Source: Anaerophaga thermohalophila DSM 12881 (GTDB lineage: Bacteria > Bacteroidota > Bacteroidia > Bacteroidales > Marinilabiliaceae). From it: a stretch of DNA of 64,000 nt. The translations under genes and the position numbers were made by a program. Under the pieces are notes generated by a model. It was not told where the DNA came from. It searched no databases and worked only from the letters and a program-made list of their open reading frames with translations. Location of the stretch: the NCBI RefSeq assembly GCF_000191885.1, contig NZ_AEWI01000023.1:1-64000 (forward strand). The letters run 5' to 3'. Below are positions 29,044 through 37,560 of the stretch, piece by piece; position 1 is the first letter of the stretch; each line of letters opens with the position of its first letter.

Positions 29044-29535
29044 TTAACGGTATTGTTGTCTTTTTTTCTGGTTCTGTTCTTTCGATTCCGGTTTCTTACC
29101 GGATGATTTGGTTTTTTCAGGATTTTTCTTGCATTTGTTGCAGATGCCTTCTACAATCAGTCGTGCAGAATAAAATTCAAATCCTTTGGGCAATTGGTCA
29201 CGGTCAATATCAAGTTGGGGCATACAAATTAATTTGTGACACCGGATGCAATAGAAATGTGCGTGATCGTTGCGTTTAAAGTTGCCGGCCAGTTTATATT
29301 TCCTGGTGTTGTCGTCAATTACAATTTTATGAAGTATTCCTTTTTCAGTGAATAACCTGAGGGTACGGTAAAGAGTTACCCTGTCCGTTTGATCCGGCAG
29401 TTTCTCTTCCAGTTCTTTTTGTGTAAGAGCGACCCCGTCACCCCGGAAATGTTTAATTATCTCTTTTCTGATTGCCGTTCCGGAGAGACCATAGGCCCTG
29501 AGTAATTTTGTTATATTTTGTGTCTCTGCAACCAT
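29044..29535 (-). CDS. Fur-family metal regulator, probable Zur
   Basis: A 163-residue Fur-family repressor. The winged helix reads LTQKELEEKLPDQTDRVTLYRTL, and the dimer domain carries HAHFYCIRCHK (Cys96, Cys99) and ICNKCKK (Cys132, Cys135), the structural zinc site. The lysine-rich C-terminal tail is longer than usual. The start is the ATG at 29535; an in-frame ATG at 29748 would translate repeat R and is rejected. The gene heads an operon with the znuA-C-B importer, so it most likely senses zinc and controls its own uptake system. Confidence 0.88.
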   Translation of the reverse strand: MVAETQNITKLLRAYGLSGTAIRKEIIKHFRGDGVALTQKELEEKLPDQTDRVTLYRTLRLFTEKGILHKIVIDDNTRKYKLAGNFKRNDHAHFYCIRCHKLICMPQLDIDRDQLPKGFEFYSARLIVEGICNKCKKNPEKTKSSGKKPESKEQNQKKRQQYR

Positions 29536-29541
29536 GTTGCA
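29527..29541 (-). promoter_or_regulatory. Operator 1 of the metal uptake operon (overlaps the start codon)
   Basis: The palindrome TGCAAC-CAT-GTTGCA is the same site as operator 2 in reverse: both carry TTTTGCAACATGGTTGCA. On the minus strand the central trinucleotide is the ATG of the Fur-family gene. Confidence 0.75.
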
Positions 29542-29570
29542 AAAATAATATTTCGATCTGAATTTTGCAA
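29540..29570 (-). promoter_or_regulatory. Predicted promoter of the fur-znuACB operon
   Basis: On the minus strand TATTTTTG (29547-29540) fits the -7 box and TTG (29570-29568) fits the -33 box at a 20 nt spacing. The -33 lies in operator 2 and the -7 overlaps operator 1. The expected transcription start is at or within a few nt of the ATG at 29535, that is, an almost leaderless mRNA. Confidence 0.55.
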
Positions 29571-29585
29571 CATGGTTGCAAAATT
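29561..29585 (+). promoter_or_regulatory. Operator 2 of the metal uptake operon
   Basis: A perfect 11-bp inverted repeat with a 3-nt spacer: AATTTTGCAAC-ATG-GTTGCAAAATT. It shares an 18-nt core with operator 1, centre-to-centre distance about 39 bp. It is probably bound by the Fur-family protein encoded just downstream. Confidence 0.75.
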
Positions 29586-29594
29586 GTTTTCTTT

Positions 29595-29685
29595 CATCCG
29601 TATATAATTTATTTAGGTCGGATGGAACTCGCATGCAAGAACTTATACATATTCTTATTGTGGCAATCTTTGCCATGCTCGTTTC
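29595..29685 (+). repeat. Repeat R copy upstream of the fur-znu operon
   Basis: It runs from ATCCGTATATAATTT to CCATGCTCGTTTC and contains the internal GGATGGAACTCGCATG and ACTTATACATATTCTT stretches found in the other copies (31821, 41166, 46149, and reversed at 37193). Confidence 0.75.
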
Positions 29686-30113
29686 ATCACTATCTTTATA
29701 CGGGCAAACTGTTGTGTTGCAAGGGTTGGTAAAAAAGCTAAAACGCAAAGACGTATGTTGTGTTTATAATTCATACTACTGGCTACTGACTAAAAACTAC
29801 TGACTAAATTACTTAAATCTAATAATCTAATAATCTAATAATCTATTTAAACAAACTTTGCCATGCTCGTTTTATTTTGACAAAAAAATGCTTTTTATAC
29901 CGTACTCATTGATTATTTTCGCGGAGCTTCATAATGTGGTTCACCAGGCCGTAAAGGATTTTATCGAAGAAAACAGAGTAGAGTCAATGGTGCAATTTGC
30001 CATGTGGAAACATTTTACTTTGTGTCACGTAAACAAGATAGACCGTTGGATTTTGCACGCTGCTGCATAAGTTTAGCGGACTGTTGTAAATATACAAAGA
30101 GTTATAAAACAGT
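29686..30113. other. Gene-free stretch with repeat remnants
   Basis: It holds an 8-bp tandem repeat (AATCTAAT, 29817-29848). An R 3' end (29846-29875) is joined directly to the right end of a family A element (29876-29908, ending GCTTTTTATACCGTACTC). About 200 nt upstream of the receiver gene carry no clear box. A 70-codon frame (29858-30070) crosses this repeat junction and is unlikely to be a gene. Confidence 0.6.
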
Positions 30114-30524
30114 ATGGCCAGAATTTTAGTATGTGAAGATGACAGATTAATTGCCGCAATTATCGGCAAAGTGCTTGGCGATGATAGTCATCAGGTGAAG
30201 GTCGTCAGAGACGGGAGCATGGCCATTGCTGAACTCAGGAAAGAAAGCTTCGATCTGGTGATTACCGACATGATTATGCCGGGTAATTCAGGTCTTGATG
30301 TGATCAGATTCATTCGCAGGCAACTGCGTTCGGGTTGTCCGGTGCTAATTATGTCCGGTCTTTCGGAAAAAGAACATGTTAGAGAAGCCAAAAAGCTGGG
30401 CGCCAGTGATTTTTTGTCTAAACCGCTGCAGGTCGAGAAGTTGAAGCGAAAAGTTTCACAGCTTGTCCTTACATCTGGCCTTAATGGGGATAATGACCAC
30501 GGACACAAACGGCTTATTATTTGA
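30114..30524 (+). CDS. Stand-alone response regulator receiver protein
   Basis: A 136-residue CheY-like protein. The receiver domain (1-120) has the acidic pair Glu8/Asp9, phospho-acceptor Asp52 (VITDMIMPG), Ser81 and Lys103-Pro104 (LSKP). There is no output domain; a short tail follows. No histidine kinase is encoded nearby, so its partner is unknown. It is bordered upstream by repeats and converges with the TlpA-like gene. Confidence 0.9.
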   Translation: MARILVCEDDRLIAAIIGKVLGDDSHQVKVVRDGSMAIAELRKESFDLVITDMIMPGNSGLDVIRFIRRQLRSGCPVLIMSGLSEKEHVREAKKLGASDFLSKPLQVEKLKRKVSQLVLTSGLNGDNDHGHKRLII

Positions 30525-30559
30525 TTCTGAAGTGCATATTAACCTCAAGCGAAACGATG

Positions 30560-31726
30560 CTATAATACTTCCTCAAGTTTTTCTTCAAGCATACTTCCGA
30601 AAAGATTTTTTCCGATAATATCTCCGTCTCTGCTGATGAGATAGTTTGCCGGGAGTTGACGTACGTTGTAAAGCCGTGCCGGGTATGAATCGGTATACCT
30701 CAAATCACTGACATTGATCCAGGGAAGCTCATCTTTTACGACGGCATTTTCCCACAACACTTTACTTCTGTCGAGCGACACCTGATATATTTCAAAACCC
30801 TGGTCGTGATATTTTTCATAAACTTTTTTCAGATGGTCGTTAGCACGGCGTGATGTTTCATCCCATGATGCCCAAAATGAAAGAAGCACCACTTTTCCTC
30901 TGAGCGAAGAGAGAGCTATTTCTTCGCCATGTATGTTTTTTTCACTGATTTCGGGGATGGTTTCCTCTGCTTTGGCTTCGATCTCTTTGAGAAGTTGTTC
31001 CTGTTTTTCCTGTGCTTTGGCGCTAAGTACATAATTATAGAGTTGTTTCACACGCGGCGATTCCGGATAAAGGAGATTAAGGCTTGTGGCAATGGTCGCA
31101 AAGTATACCTGTTCTTTTTTGTCCATAACGTTAAGAACCAGCGTATTGTCGCTGAGGCGCTGGAAAAGGGCATAGTAACTGGCGAACGAACGTGGATTAT
31201 CCATTATAAAGGTTGCGATAAAATTCTTGTGTTCATCCATGGCATTTTTGAGTTGACGGCCTATTTCTGATTTCCTGTAAGAGTTCTCTTCTTCCGGGAG
31301 TGATTCATAAACTGTCATCAGGCTGTCGACGGTTCCCCTGAGAGTTTTGAGCCTTTGATTGAGTATTTGTATTTTTCTGGAACCTAAAGACCCTTCTACG
31401 CTATAGGTATCTTCAAGATTTTTGCCGTTTGCCGTTATGGTTACATGTTCGGTAGTATCTACCAAAAGAGTTATGAAATTAGCCGGGGAAAGCCGAAGCT
31501 TGAAAAATGTGGGGATATTTAAACGTTCTCCCGTGAACGAAAATTTTCCGTTTTTGTTAAGTGCCACGCTGTCAACCGGCAGGTTTCTGTCAAGCTGCAT
31601 TTTTTCAAGAACAAGGGTTTTTCCTTCTGCGTTGGAAATAGTGCCTTTAATTTGATATTTGTTCTTATTACAGCCTGAAAAAAATATAACGAGAAGTACG
31701 GAGAAAATGAAAAAAAATTGTCTCAT
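30560..31726 (-). CDS. TlpA/DUF4369-type lipoprotein without the catalytic cysteines
   Basis: A 388-residue lipoprotein (signal 1-18, Cys19). Residues about 25-115 form a DUF4369-like beta domain (YQIKGTISNAEGKTLVLEKM). A helical linker leads to a thioredoxin fold from about 255. The active-site loop reads WASWDETS (285-292), where active TlpA proteins have WASWCxxC, so both cysteines are missing; the cis-proline (QLPANYLI) is kept. A redox role is therefore unlikely, and a binding or scaffold role in the periplasm is inferred. It is flanked by repeats and appears monocistronic. Confidence 0.8.
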   Translation of the reverse strand: MRQFFFIFSVLLVIFFSGCNKNKYQIKGTISNAEGKTLVLEKMQLDRNLPVDSVALNKNGKFSFTGERLNIPTFFKLRLSPANFITLLVDTTEHVTITANGKNLEDTYSVEGSLGSRKIQILNQRLKTLRGTVDSLMTVYESLPEEENSYRKSEIGRQLKNAMDEHKNFIATFIMDNPRSFASYYALFQRLSDNTLVLNVMDKKEQVYFATIATSLNLLYPESPRVKQLYNYVLSAKAQEKQEQLLKEIEAKAEETIPEISEKNIHGEEIALSSLRGKVVLLSFWASWDETSRRANDHLKKVYEKYHDQGFEIYQVSLDRSKVLWENAVVKDELPWINVSDLRYTDSYPARLYNVRQLPANYLISRDGDIIGKNLFGSMLEEKLEEVL

Positions 31727-31820
31727 TGGTTTTTCTTTGAAAAAAATTACAGTTAACGGTTATGCGGCAAATTCAATTTTTGTGCCTTTATAACGAAATT
31801 CAAAGATAAAACTTATTTTT

Positions 31821-32010
31821 TATCCGTATAAAATTTAATTATTAAGGCCGGATGGAACCCGCATGTAAGAACTTATACATATTATGACTGTGGAAAAACT
31901 TTGCCATGCTCGTTTCATCCGTATATAATTTATTTATTAAGGTCGGATGGAACCCGCATGCAAGGCTTTATACATATTCTTGTCGTGGTATGCCTTGTCA
32001 GGCCCGTTTT
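31821..32010 (+). repeat. Two tandem copies of repeat R
   Basis: Both copies contain GGATGGAACCCGCATG, a TTATACATATT stretch and a 3' end like CATGCTCGTTT; the second copy is more diverged at its 3' end. The first ends exactly where the second starts (TTTCATCCGTATA). Confidence 0.75.
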
Positions 32011-32051
32011 AGTCTTACATCTTACCATCTACCATCTAAAAATATAATAAT

Positions 32052-32194
32052 GAGTGCAGTATAAAAAGCCTTCAAACTGCTGATTTTTACCATTTTTACC
32101 CCTGACCCCCTAAAGGGGAACTGCTAAAAATCAGCAGTTTGAAAAAGTCCCCTTTAGGAGATTTAGGGGTTAAAAGGCTTTTTAGACTGCACTC
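32052..32194. mobile_element. Family B MITE-like element
   Basis: 143 bp with terminal inverted repeats GAGTGCAGTATAAAAAGC and GCTTTTTAGACTGCACTC. Two further internal inverted repeats (CAAACTGCTGATTTTTA with TAAAAATCAGCAGTTTG, and a CCCCTAAAGGGG region) make the whole element a multi-armed palindrome. Flanking hexamers AATAAT and AATTAT match in 5 of 6 positions. No coding capacity. Confidence 0.85.
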
Positions 32195-32204
32195 AATTAT
32201 CTAT

Positions 32205-32250
32205 TAAAACAAACTTTGTCATGCTCGTTTCAATTTATACCGTACTCGTT
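32205..32250 (+). repeat. R 3' end joined to a family A end
   Basis: CAAACTTTGTCATGCTCGTTTC is followed directly by AATTTATACCGTACTC, a remnant of an A-R composite like that at 16773-17035. Confidence 0.5.
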
Positions 32251-32254
32251 TGTA

Positions 32255-32286
32255 CAAAAAAGCCGGTTACTTATTGAAACCGGCTT
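32255..32286 (-). terminator. Terminator of the ilv-leu operon
   Basis: AAGCCGGTT pairs with AACCGGCTT; on the minus strand a T run (32256-32261) follows. It lies 35 nt after the leuB stop, the last gene of the operon. Confidence 0.85.
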
Positions 32287-32320
32287 ACTTTGGAAGAACA
32301 GACATATCATTAAGAAACCT

Positions 32321-33388
32321 CTACATGGACGAAATGTAATCAGCAATCCAGTCGCCTACGGCCGATGTAGATAAAGGGTTGGTTTTATCAATGTCCTCGG
32401 TTGCTTTCCCCTGTTCCAATGAGGCATCTACTGCTTTCCTGATCATGGTTGCTTCTTCCTTCAGGTCGAAAGCGGATTCAAGCATGAGCGCGGCAGACAG
32501 GATTGTAGCCAGCGGATTGGCGATGTTTTTACCCGCAGCCTGTGGATATGAACCATGAATGGGTTCAAAAACCGAGGTGTGCAGTCCGATGGAAGCCGAG
32601 GGCAAAAGACCCAGTGATCCGGTAATAACACTGGCTTCATCGGTAAGAATGTCCCCAAACATATTTTCGGTTACCATCACATCAAAACGCTTTGGCCACT
32701 GAATAATTTGCATCGCCGCATTGTCCACAAACATATATTCGACGTCTACTTCCGGGTAGTCGGGTGCAATGGCCTGTACGGTTTCACGCCAAAGTCTTGA
32801 TGTTGCCAGCACATTGGCTTTGTCTACCACCGTTAGCTTTTTACGGCGTTTCATGGCAAAGTCAAAGGCCAAACGGGTTATTCTTTCAATTTCTTCCACG
32901 GTGTATACATTGGTGTCGTAAGCGGTTTTCCCGTCTTCGGAACGTCCCTGAGGCCGGCCGAAGTATATGCCGCCCGTCAGTTCACGTATAGCTACGAAGT
33001 CGGCCCCTTCTACCAGATCGGCACGCAATGGCGATTTATGAAGTAGAGAAGGAAAGGTAGCTACCGGGCGGATGTTGGCATAGAGGCCAAGTTTTTTTCG
33101 CATGGCCAGCAGGCCTTGTTCCGGCCTGACTTTTGCTTTGGGGTCATTGTCGTATTTGGGGTCGCCTATGGCTCCGAAAAGAACGGCATCTGAGTTCATA
33201 CACAATTCGTGTGTTTCATCGGGATATGGATTTCCGGTTTTGTCGATGGCAGTGGCACCGACAAGCGCCTCGGTGTAAACAGCCTCATGACCTTTTTTAG
33301 CAAAAACAGCATCCAGGGCTTTCCTGGCTTGCTCAACAATCTCGGGCCCGATACCGTCGCCGGGCAGTACAGCAATGTTTAACTTCAT
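32321..33388 (-). CDS. leuB: 3-isopropylmalate dehydrogenase
   Basis: LeuB oxidises and decarboxylates 3-isopropylmalate to 2-ketoisocaproate with NAD. The 355-residue product has [10 protein letters not shown] near the start, [10 protein letters not shown] (substrate loop), [13 protein letters not shown] and the metal-binding aspartates in [11 protein letters not shown]. The [14 protein letters not shown] motif is typical. It is the last gene of the operon, 8 nt after leuA2. In organisms with a citramalate route, LeuB also handles 3-methylmalate. Confidence 0.96.
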   Translation of the reverse strand: MKLNIAVLPGDGIGPEIVEQARKALDAVFAKKGHEAVYTEALVGATAIDKTGNPYPDETHELCMNSDAVLFGAIGDPKYDNDPKAKVRPEQGLLAMRKKLGLYANIRPVATFPSLLHKSPLRADLVEGADFVAIRELTGGIYFGRPQGRSEDGKTAYDTNVYTVEEIERITRLAFDFAMKRRKKLTVVDKANVLATSRLWRETVQAIAPDYPEVDVEYMFVDNAAMQIIQWPKRFDVMVTENMFGDILTDEASVITGSLGLLPSASIGLHTSVFEPIHGSYPQAAGKNIANPLATILSAALMLESAFDLKEEATMIRKAVDASLEQGKATEDIDKTNPLSTSAVGDWIADYISSM

Positions 33389-33396
33389 GTGATTAT

Positions 33397-34944
33397 TTAA
33401 GATTTTCCGTTAATGACTACTCCGCTTTCTTTGTTTTCGATAATATTAAGCATTTTCAGGGTGGCTTTAATGGCTGCCTCTGTCTGGTCGGCATCAAGCC
33501 CTCTTGTTTTGAATTCCTGATTTTTGAATTCCCAGGTAATAATGGTTTCCACCAGTGCATCCGTTTTTCCGCCGGGAGGAATGGACACCTGGTAATCGGT
33601 CAGTACCGGATGTTCTTTCCCCAACTTATCGTAAATGCACCACATAGCTTTCATAAAAGCATCATATTGGCCATCTCCGACAGATGTTTCATTGAACACA
33701 TCTTTGTTAATCTGCAAGCTGACCGTTGCAACAGGTTTCAGACCCTGCACTATGGCAAGGTGATAGTTTTTAAGCTTGATCCGGTTATCGAGGCGCTCGG
33801 TTCTAAGGACATCCGAAATTATATAGGGAAGGTCCTCGGGCGTAACATTCTCTTTCTTATCGCCAAGTTCGATCACCCTTTTAGTGACCTTTTTCATATC
33901 CTCCGGCCCTAGTTCAATACCAAGGTCTTCCAGGTTTTTCTTAATGTTGGCTTTTCCCGATGTTTTGCCAAGAGCGTAACGTCTCACGCGGCCAAACCGT
34001 TCAGGCATCAGGTTGTTGAAGTAAAGGTTGTCTTTGTTGTCACCGTCGGCGTGAACACCGCTGCATTGTGTAAAGACATTTTCGCCCGTCAGCGGTTTGT
34101 TGGCAGGAATCCGGACACCTGAGAATGTTTCGACCATGCGCGAAATTTTTGTGAGTTTACTCTCATCAATGGTGTTTTCTACCTTCAGGTGGTCGTTCAT
34201 CACACCGATTATGCTTGCCAGCGGTGCATTGCCTGCTCTTTCACCAAGGCCGTTAACGGTGGTGTGAATGCCTTTTACTCCGGCTTTAATGGCATAATAG
34301 ACATTGGCTACCGCGAGATCGTAATCGTTATGGGCATGATAGTCGAAATGGGTATCCGGGAATTTTTGGGTCATTGCCCGGCAAAACTCATAGGTTTGAT
34401 CGGGATTTAATATGCCAAGGGTATCGGGTAACATGATCCGGCGAACAGAAGTCCGGGAAATTCCATCAACCATGAATTCGACATAATCAGGGGAATTCAG
34501 CATTCCGTTCGACCAGTCTTCGAGGTAAACATTTACTTTGATATCCCTTTTTTCGGCTTCAGCGATCACCTTTTTTATGTCGGCCAAATGTTCTTCTTTG
34601 GTTTTTCGCAATTGACCGGTAAGGTGTCTTATCGATCCTTTGGTCAATAAATTCAGTACTTTACCGCCGGCCTCTTCTATCCAGTCGAGGGAAGTTGTTC
34701 CGTCAACAAAGCCCAGTACTTCTATACATTCAAGGCAATTTTGTTTTTCTGCCCATTTGGTTAATCGTTTTACAGCTTTTAGTTCACCTTCGGAGACCCT
34801 TGCCGAGGCCACCTCGATGCGGTTAACCTTCACCTCTTCCAGTAACAAACGGGCGATGGCCAGCTTTTCGGCATCGTTGAATGATACGCCCGTTGTTTGC
34901 TCACCATCCCGCAGGGTGGTATCCATCAATTCTATGGTTTTCAT
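33397..34944 (-). CDS. LeuA2-type 2-isopropylmalate/citramalate synthase paralogue
   Basis: A 515-residue HMGL-like acyltransferase with a C-terminal LeuA-type regulatory domain. The metal site starts at [11 protein letters not shown], and the catalytic HxH ([10 protein letters not shown]) and [11 protein letters not shown] are intact. It is clearly a paralogue of the LeuA encoded at 37561. Lying between leuD and leuB, it could be a citramalate synthase that makes 2-ketobutyrate for isoleucine from pyruvate, with LeuCD and LeuB doing the next steps. No threonine deaminase is in the window. Substrate choice is inference. Confidence 0.8.
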   Translation of the reverse strand: MKTIELMDTTLRDGEQTTGVSFNDAEKLAIARLLLEEVKVNRIEVASARVSEGELKAVKRLTKWAEKQNCLECIEVLGFVDGTTSLDWIEEAGGKVLNLLTKGSIRHLTGQLRKTKEEHLADIKKVIAEAEKRDIKVNVYLEDWSNGMLNSPDYVEFMVDGISRTSVRRIMLPDTLGILNPDQTYEFCRAMTQKFPDTHFDYHAHNDYDLAVANVYYAIKAGVKGIHTTVNGLGERAGNAPLASIIGVMNDHLKVENTIDESKLTKISRMVETFSGVRIPANKPLTGENVFTQCSGVHADGDNKDNLYFNNLMPERFGRVRRYALGKTSGKANIKKNLEDLGIELGPEDMKKVTKRVIELGDKKENVTPEDLPYIISDVLRTERLDNRIKLKNYHLAIVQGLKPVATVSLQINKDVFNETSVGDGQYDAFMKAMWCIYDKLGKEHPVLTDYQVSIPPGGKTDALVETIITWEFKNQEFKTRGLDADQTEAAIKATLKMLNIIENKESGVVINGKS

Positions 34945-35027
34945 CGGCTTTAGTTGATTGAGGATGCCGGAAAAAATCTTCCAGGCAACCTCATAGGTTT
35001 ATACATGTACCTGGATTCAGCGGCGGG

Positions 35028-35621
35028 TCAGGCGTGTTCTTTCTCCCAGGCTTCAATTTGGTCGCTGATGTTTAAAAGATAATCGATATCATCAAATCCG
35101 TTAAGCAGGCATTTTTTCTTATAGGGATTGATGTCGAACGACTCTGACGGCCTGTCGGGGAGAATCGTGATTTTCTGATTTTCAAGGTCAATTTCCACTT
35201 TTGTGGCGGGGTCCTTTTCAATGGCATTAAAAAGTGTTTCAAGAAACTCTTTTGAAACCTGAACCGGTAATAACCCGTTGTTGAGTGAGTTATTCTTAAA
35301 GATATCGGCAAAAAAGCTGGACACAACTGCTTTGAATCCGTAACCTGCCAGCGCCCAGGCGGCGTGCTCACGACTTGACCCGCTGCCAAAGTTTTGTCCG
35401 GCCACCAATACCTTCCCGGAATATTTTGGGTCGTTCAAAACAAAATCTTTTCTTGGTTTACCTGATTTATCATATCGCCAATCGGCAAACAGATTGTCCC
35501 CGAAACCTTCACGGGTTGTGGCTTTAAGGAATCTGGCGGGAATGATCTGATCGGTATCTACATTCTCAATTGGTAGCGGGACACAGGTAGATTTCAGTTT
35601 TACGAATTTATCTATTGGCAT
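35028..35621 (-). CDS. leuD: 3-isopropylmalate dehydratase small subunit
   Basis: LeuD is the swivelling domain of isopropylmalate isomerase, working with LeuC. The 197-residue product has [12 protein letters not shown] near the start, and [14 protein letters not shown], the conserved loop that places the substrate near the LeuC cluster. The length is normal. It follows leuC after 81 nt. Confidence 0.96.
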   Translation of the reverse strand: MPIDKFVKLKSTCVPLPIENVDTDQIIPARFLKATTREGFGDNLFADWRYDKSGKPRKDFVLNDPKYSGKVLVAGQNFGSGSSREHAAWALAGYGFKAVVSSFFADIFKNNSLNNGLLPVQVSKEFLETLFNAIEKDPATKVEIDLENQKITILPDRPSESFDINPYKKKCLLNGFDDIDYLLNISDQIEAWEKEHA

Positions 35622-35702
35622 TTTTTATCCTAATTAGTTTTATTATTGTTTTACCAGAATATCAGTTTTGAACTGATTTTATTCTTGTTTTTCCTCTGTG
35701 AC

Positions 35703-37145
35703 TCAAAGAAAGTCACGCGGATCGGTTATTTTTCCTGTAATGGCTGCAGCAGCTGCGGTTATCGGGCTGGCAAGCATGGTTCTGGCGCCAGGCCCCTGGC
35801 GGCCTTCAAAATTCCTGTTGGAAGTGGAAACAGCATAGTTTCCTTCAGGTATTTTGTCGTCGTTCATGGCAAGGCATGCAGAACATCCGGGCTGACGCAT
35901 TTCAAATCCTGCCTCTTCGAGAATTTGACGGATTCCTTCTCTTTCGGCCTGAGCTTCAACCTGATGACTTCCCGGAACGATCCAGGCGGTAACATTTTCC
36001 GCCTTTTTCTTTCCTTTAACAAATGATGCAAATGCTCTCAGGTCTTCAATTCGTCCGTTTGTACAGCTTCCCAGGAAAACATAATCAACCTTCTTTCCTA
36101 TCATAGGATCGCCAGGCTGAAAGTCCATATATTGCAACGACTTTTTAAATGTAGCCTGAGTTGATTTTTCAATTTCTTCCATTTTGGGGATACGCTTACT
36201 GATGCCAATTCCCATTCCCGGGTTGGTACCATAAGTGATCATCGGCTCAATATCGGCGGCGTTGAAAGTCAGCTCTTTATCGAATTCTGCATCAGCATCT
36301 GATGGCAACTGCCGCCACTCTTCAATGGCTTTGTCCCATTCGGTGCCTTTAGGCGCAAACTCGCGTCCCTTAACGTATTCAAAAGTGGTTTCATCCGGAG
36401 CGATCATTCCTCCGCGTGCGCCCATTTCAATACTCATGTTACAGATGGTCATTCTTGCTTCCATGGAAAGACTTCGAATGGCCGATCCCGCAAATTCTAC
36501 GAAGTAACCGGTTGCGCCACCGGTTCCAATTTGTGAGATAATGTAGAGCACAATGTCTTTAGACATTACTCCTTTTCCAAGGTCGCCTTCAACGTTGATG
36601 CGCATGGTTTTGGGCTTGTTCTGAAGTAATGTTTGTGTAGCCAGCACCATCTCTACTTCGCTGGTGCCGATACCAAAAGCAATGCTTCCAAAGGCACCAT
36701 GAGTGGAGGTATGACTGTCGCCGCAGACAATGGTCATGCCTGGCTTGGTAATACCCAGTTCGGGCCCTATAACGTGAACAATACCATTCCATGGATGGTT
36801 GAGCCCGAATAGAGAAACTCCGAACTCCTCGCAATTTTCAGCCAGTTTATTGACCTGAAAACGGCTCAATTCATCACGGATGGGCTGATCCTGACCAAGG
36901 GTTGGAATGTTATGGTCGGCGGTTGCCACTGTCTTTTCGGGTCGACGGACTTTTATGCCACGGTTCCTTAAACCTGCAAAAGCCTGGGGACTGGTCACTT
37001 CATGAACAAAGTGACGGTCGATGTAAAGCACACTGGGACCACCATCAACTGTTGTTACTACATGCTTGTCCCATATTTTTTCAAATAAAGTTTTTCCTGC
37101 CAAGGTATTATCGTTTTTTAAGGTTACTAACTTGTCTCTGTCCAT
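35703..37145 (-). CDS. leuC: 3-isopropylmalate dehydratase large subunit
   Basis: LeuC carries the 4Fe-4S cluster of isopropylmalate isomerase; the cysteines are in FLGSCTNGR and [22 protein letters not shown] and the [13 protein letters not shown] opening are typical. From the ATG the protein is about 14 residues longer at the N-terminus than most homologues, which start just before GKTLFEKIW. That ATG lies in the end of a family C element. An alternative TTG at 37103, in the position of the usual start, is possible. Confidence 0.93.
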   Translation of the reverse strand: MDRDKLVTLKNDNTLAGKTLFEKIWDKHVVTTVDGGPSVLYIDRHFVHEVTSPQAFAGLRNRGIKVRRPEKTVATADHNIPTLGQDQPIRDELSRFQVNKLAENCEEFGVSLFGLNHPWNGIVHVIGPELGITKPGMTIVCGDSHTSTHGAFGSIAFGIGTSEVEMVLATQTLLQNKPKTMRINVEGDLGKGVMSKDIVLYIISQIGTGGATGYFVEFAGSAIRSLSMEARMTICNMSIEMGARGGMIAPDETTFEYVKGREFAPKGTEWDKAIEEWRQLPSDADAEFDKELTFNAADIEPMITYGTNPGMGIGISKRIPKMEEIEKSTQATFKKSLQYMDFQPGDPMIGKKVDYVFLGSCTNGRIEDLRAFASFVKGKKKAENVTAWIVPGSHQVEAQAEREGIRQILEEAGFEMRQPGCSACLAMNDDKIPEGNYAVSTSNRNFEGRQGPGARTMLASPITAAAAAITGKITDPRDFL

Positions 37146-37357
37146 TAAGTACCATTTACTGCGTTACGCTTGCCGCCCAAATACTCATTTACGAAACGAG
37201 CATGGCAAAGTTTGTTACAATAAGAATATGTATAAGTTCTTGCCTGCGAGTTCCATCAGACCAATAACTTAGACTAATTTTATACTGATGAAAAGTAAAC
37301 TCCGTTTTTGGCGGCTTCGCAAGCCTTGGAACCGGCACTTTCTGAACAGACACATTA
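37132..37357. mobile_element. Family C element interrupted by repeat R, at the leuC start
   Basis: Left and right parts match the intact copy at 39107-39240 (TGTCCATTAAGTACCATTTAC at left, AAGTAAACTCCGTTTTTGGCGG and the terminal TGAACAGACACATTA at right). A reversed R copy (37193-37292) splits them after CATTTA. The left inverted repeat overlaps the first codons of leuC. Confidence 0.75.
37193..37292 (-). repeat. Repeat R nested in a family C element
   Basis: Reverse-oriented copy from GAAACGAGCATGG to TATACTGATGAAA. It interrupts family C sequence that is continuous in the copy at 39107-39240, so R arrived after C. Confidence 0.75.
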
Positions 37358-37425
37358 TTTTTCACAACTTTTCCTGACTTAGACGGGCACGAACTTATTT
37401 TTCTTCTGCACCAAAAAGCCTCTAT

Positions 37426-37558
37426 AAGTCCGGTCTAAAAAGCATCTTTGTTGCCAAACCCATTGTTGTTTTAAATTTTTGATTCTTCATTAACAATAAG
37501 TTAACATTGGTATATAAATTTAAAATGCCTTGAGTTTAACAAAAATTATACCGCACTT
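37426..37558. mobile_element. Family A MITE-like element abutting the leuA stop
   Basis: 133 bp between AAGTCCGGTCTAAAAAGC and TTATACCGCACTT. Flanking hexamers CTCTAT (37420-37425) and ATCTAT (37559-37564) match in 5 of 6 positions; the right one contains the leuA stop codon. Confidence 0.8.
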
Positions 37559-37560
37559 AT

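Larger units (their letters stand above)
31727..32320. other. Repeat-filled intergenic region
   Basis: Between the TlpA-like gene and leuB are two R copies in tandem (31821-31916, 31917-32010), a complete family B element (32052-32194), an R/A end junction (32205-32250) and the leuB terminator. I see no gene. Confidence 0.7.

Noticed and set aside
29536-29748. N-terminal extension of the Fur-family frame
   Set aside because: It would translate repeat R and both operators; Fur proteins begin near MVAETQNITKLL.
29817-29848. Possible CRISPR-like array
   Set aside because: An 8-bp tandem unit without spacers; no cas genes in the window.
29858-30070. 70-codon plus-strand frame upstream of the receiver gene
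   Set aside because: It begins inside an R/A junction and shows no recognisable protein pattern.
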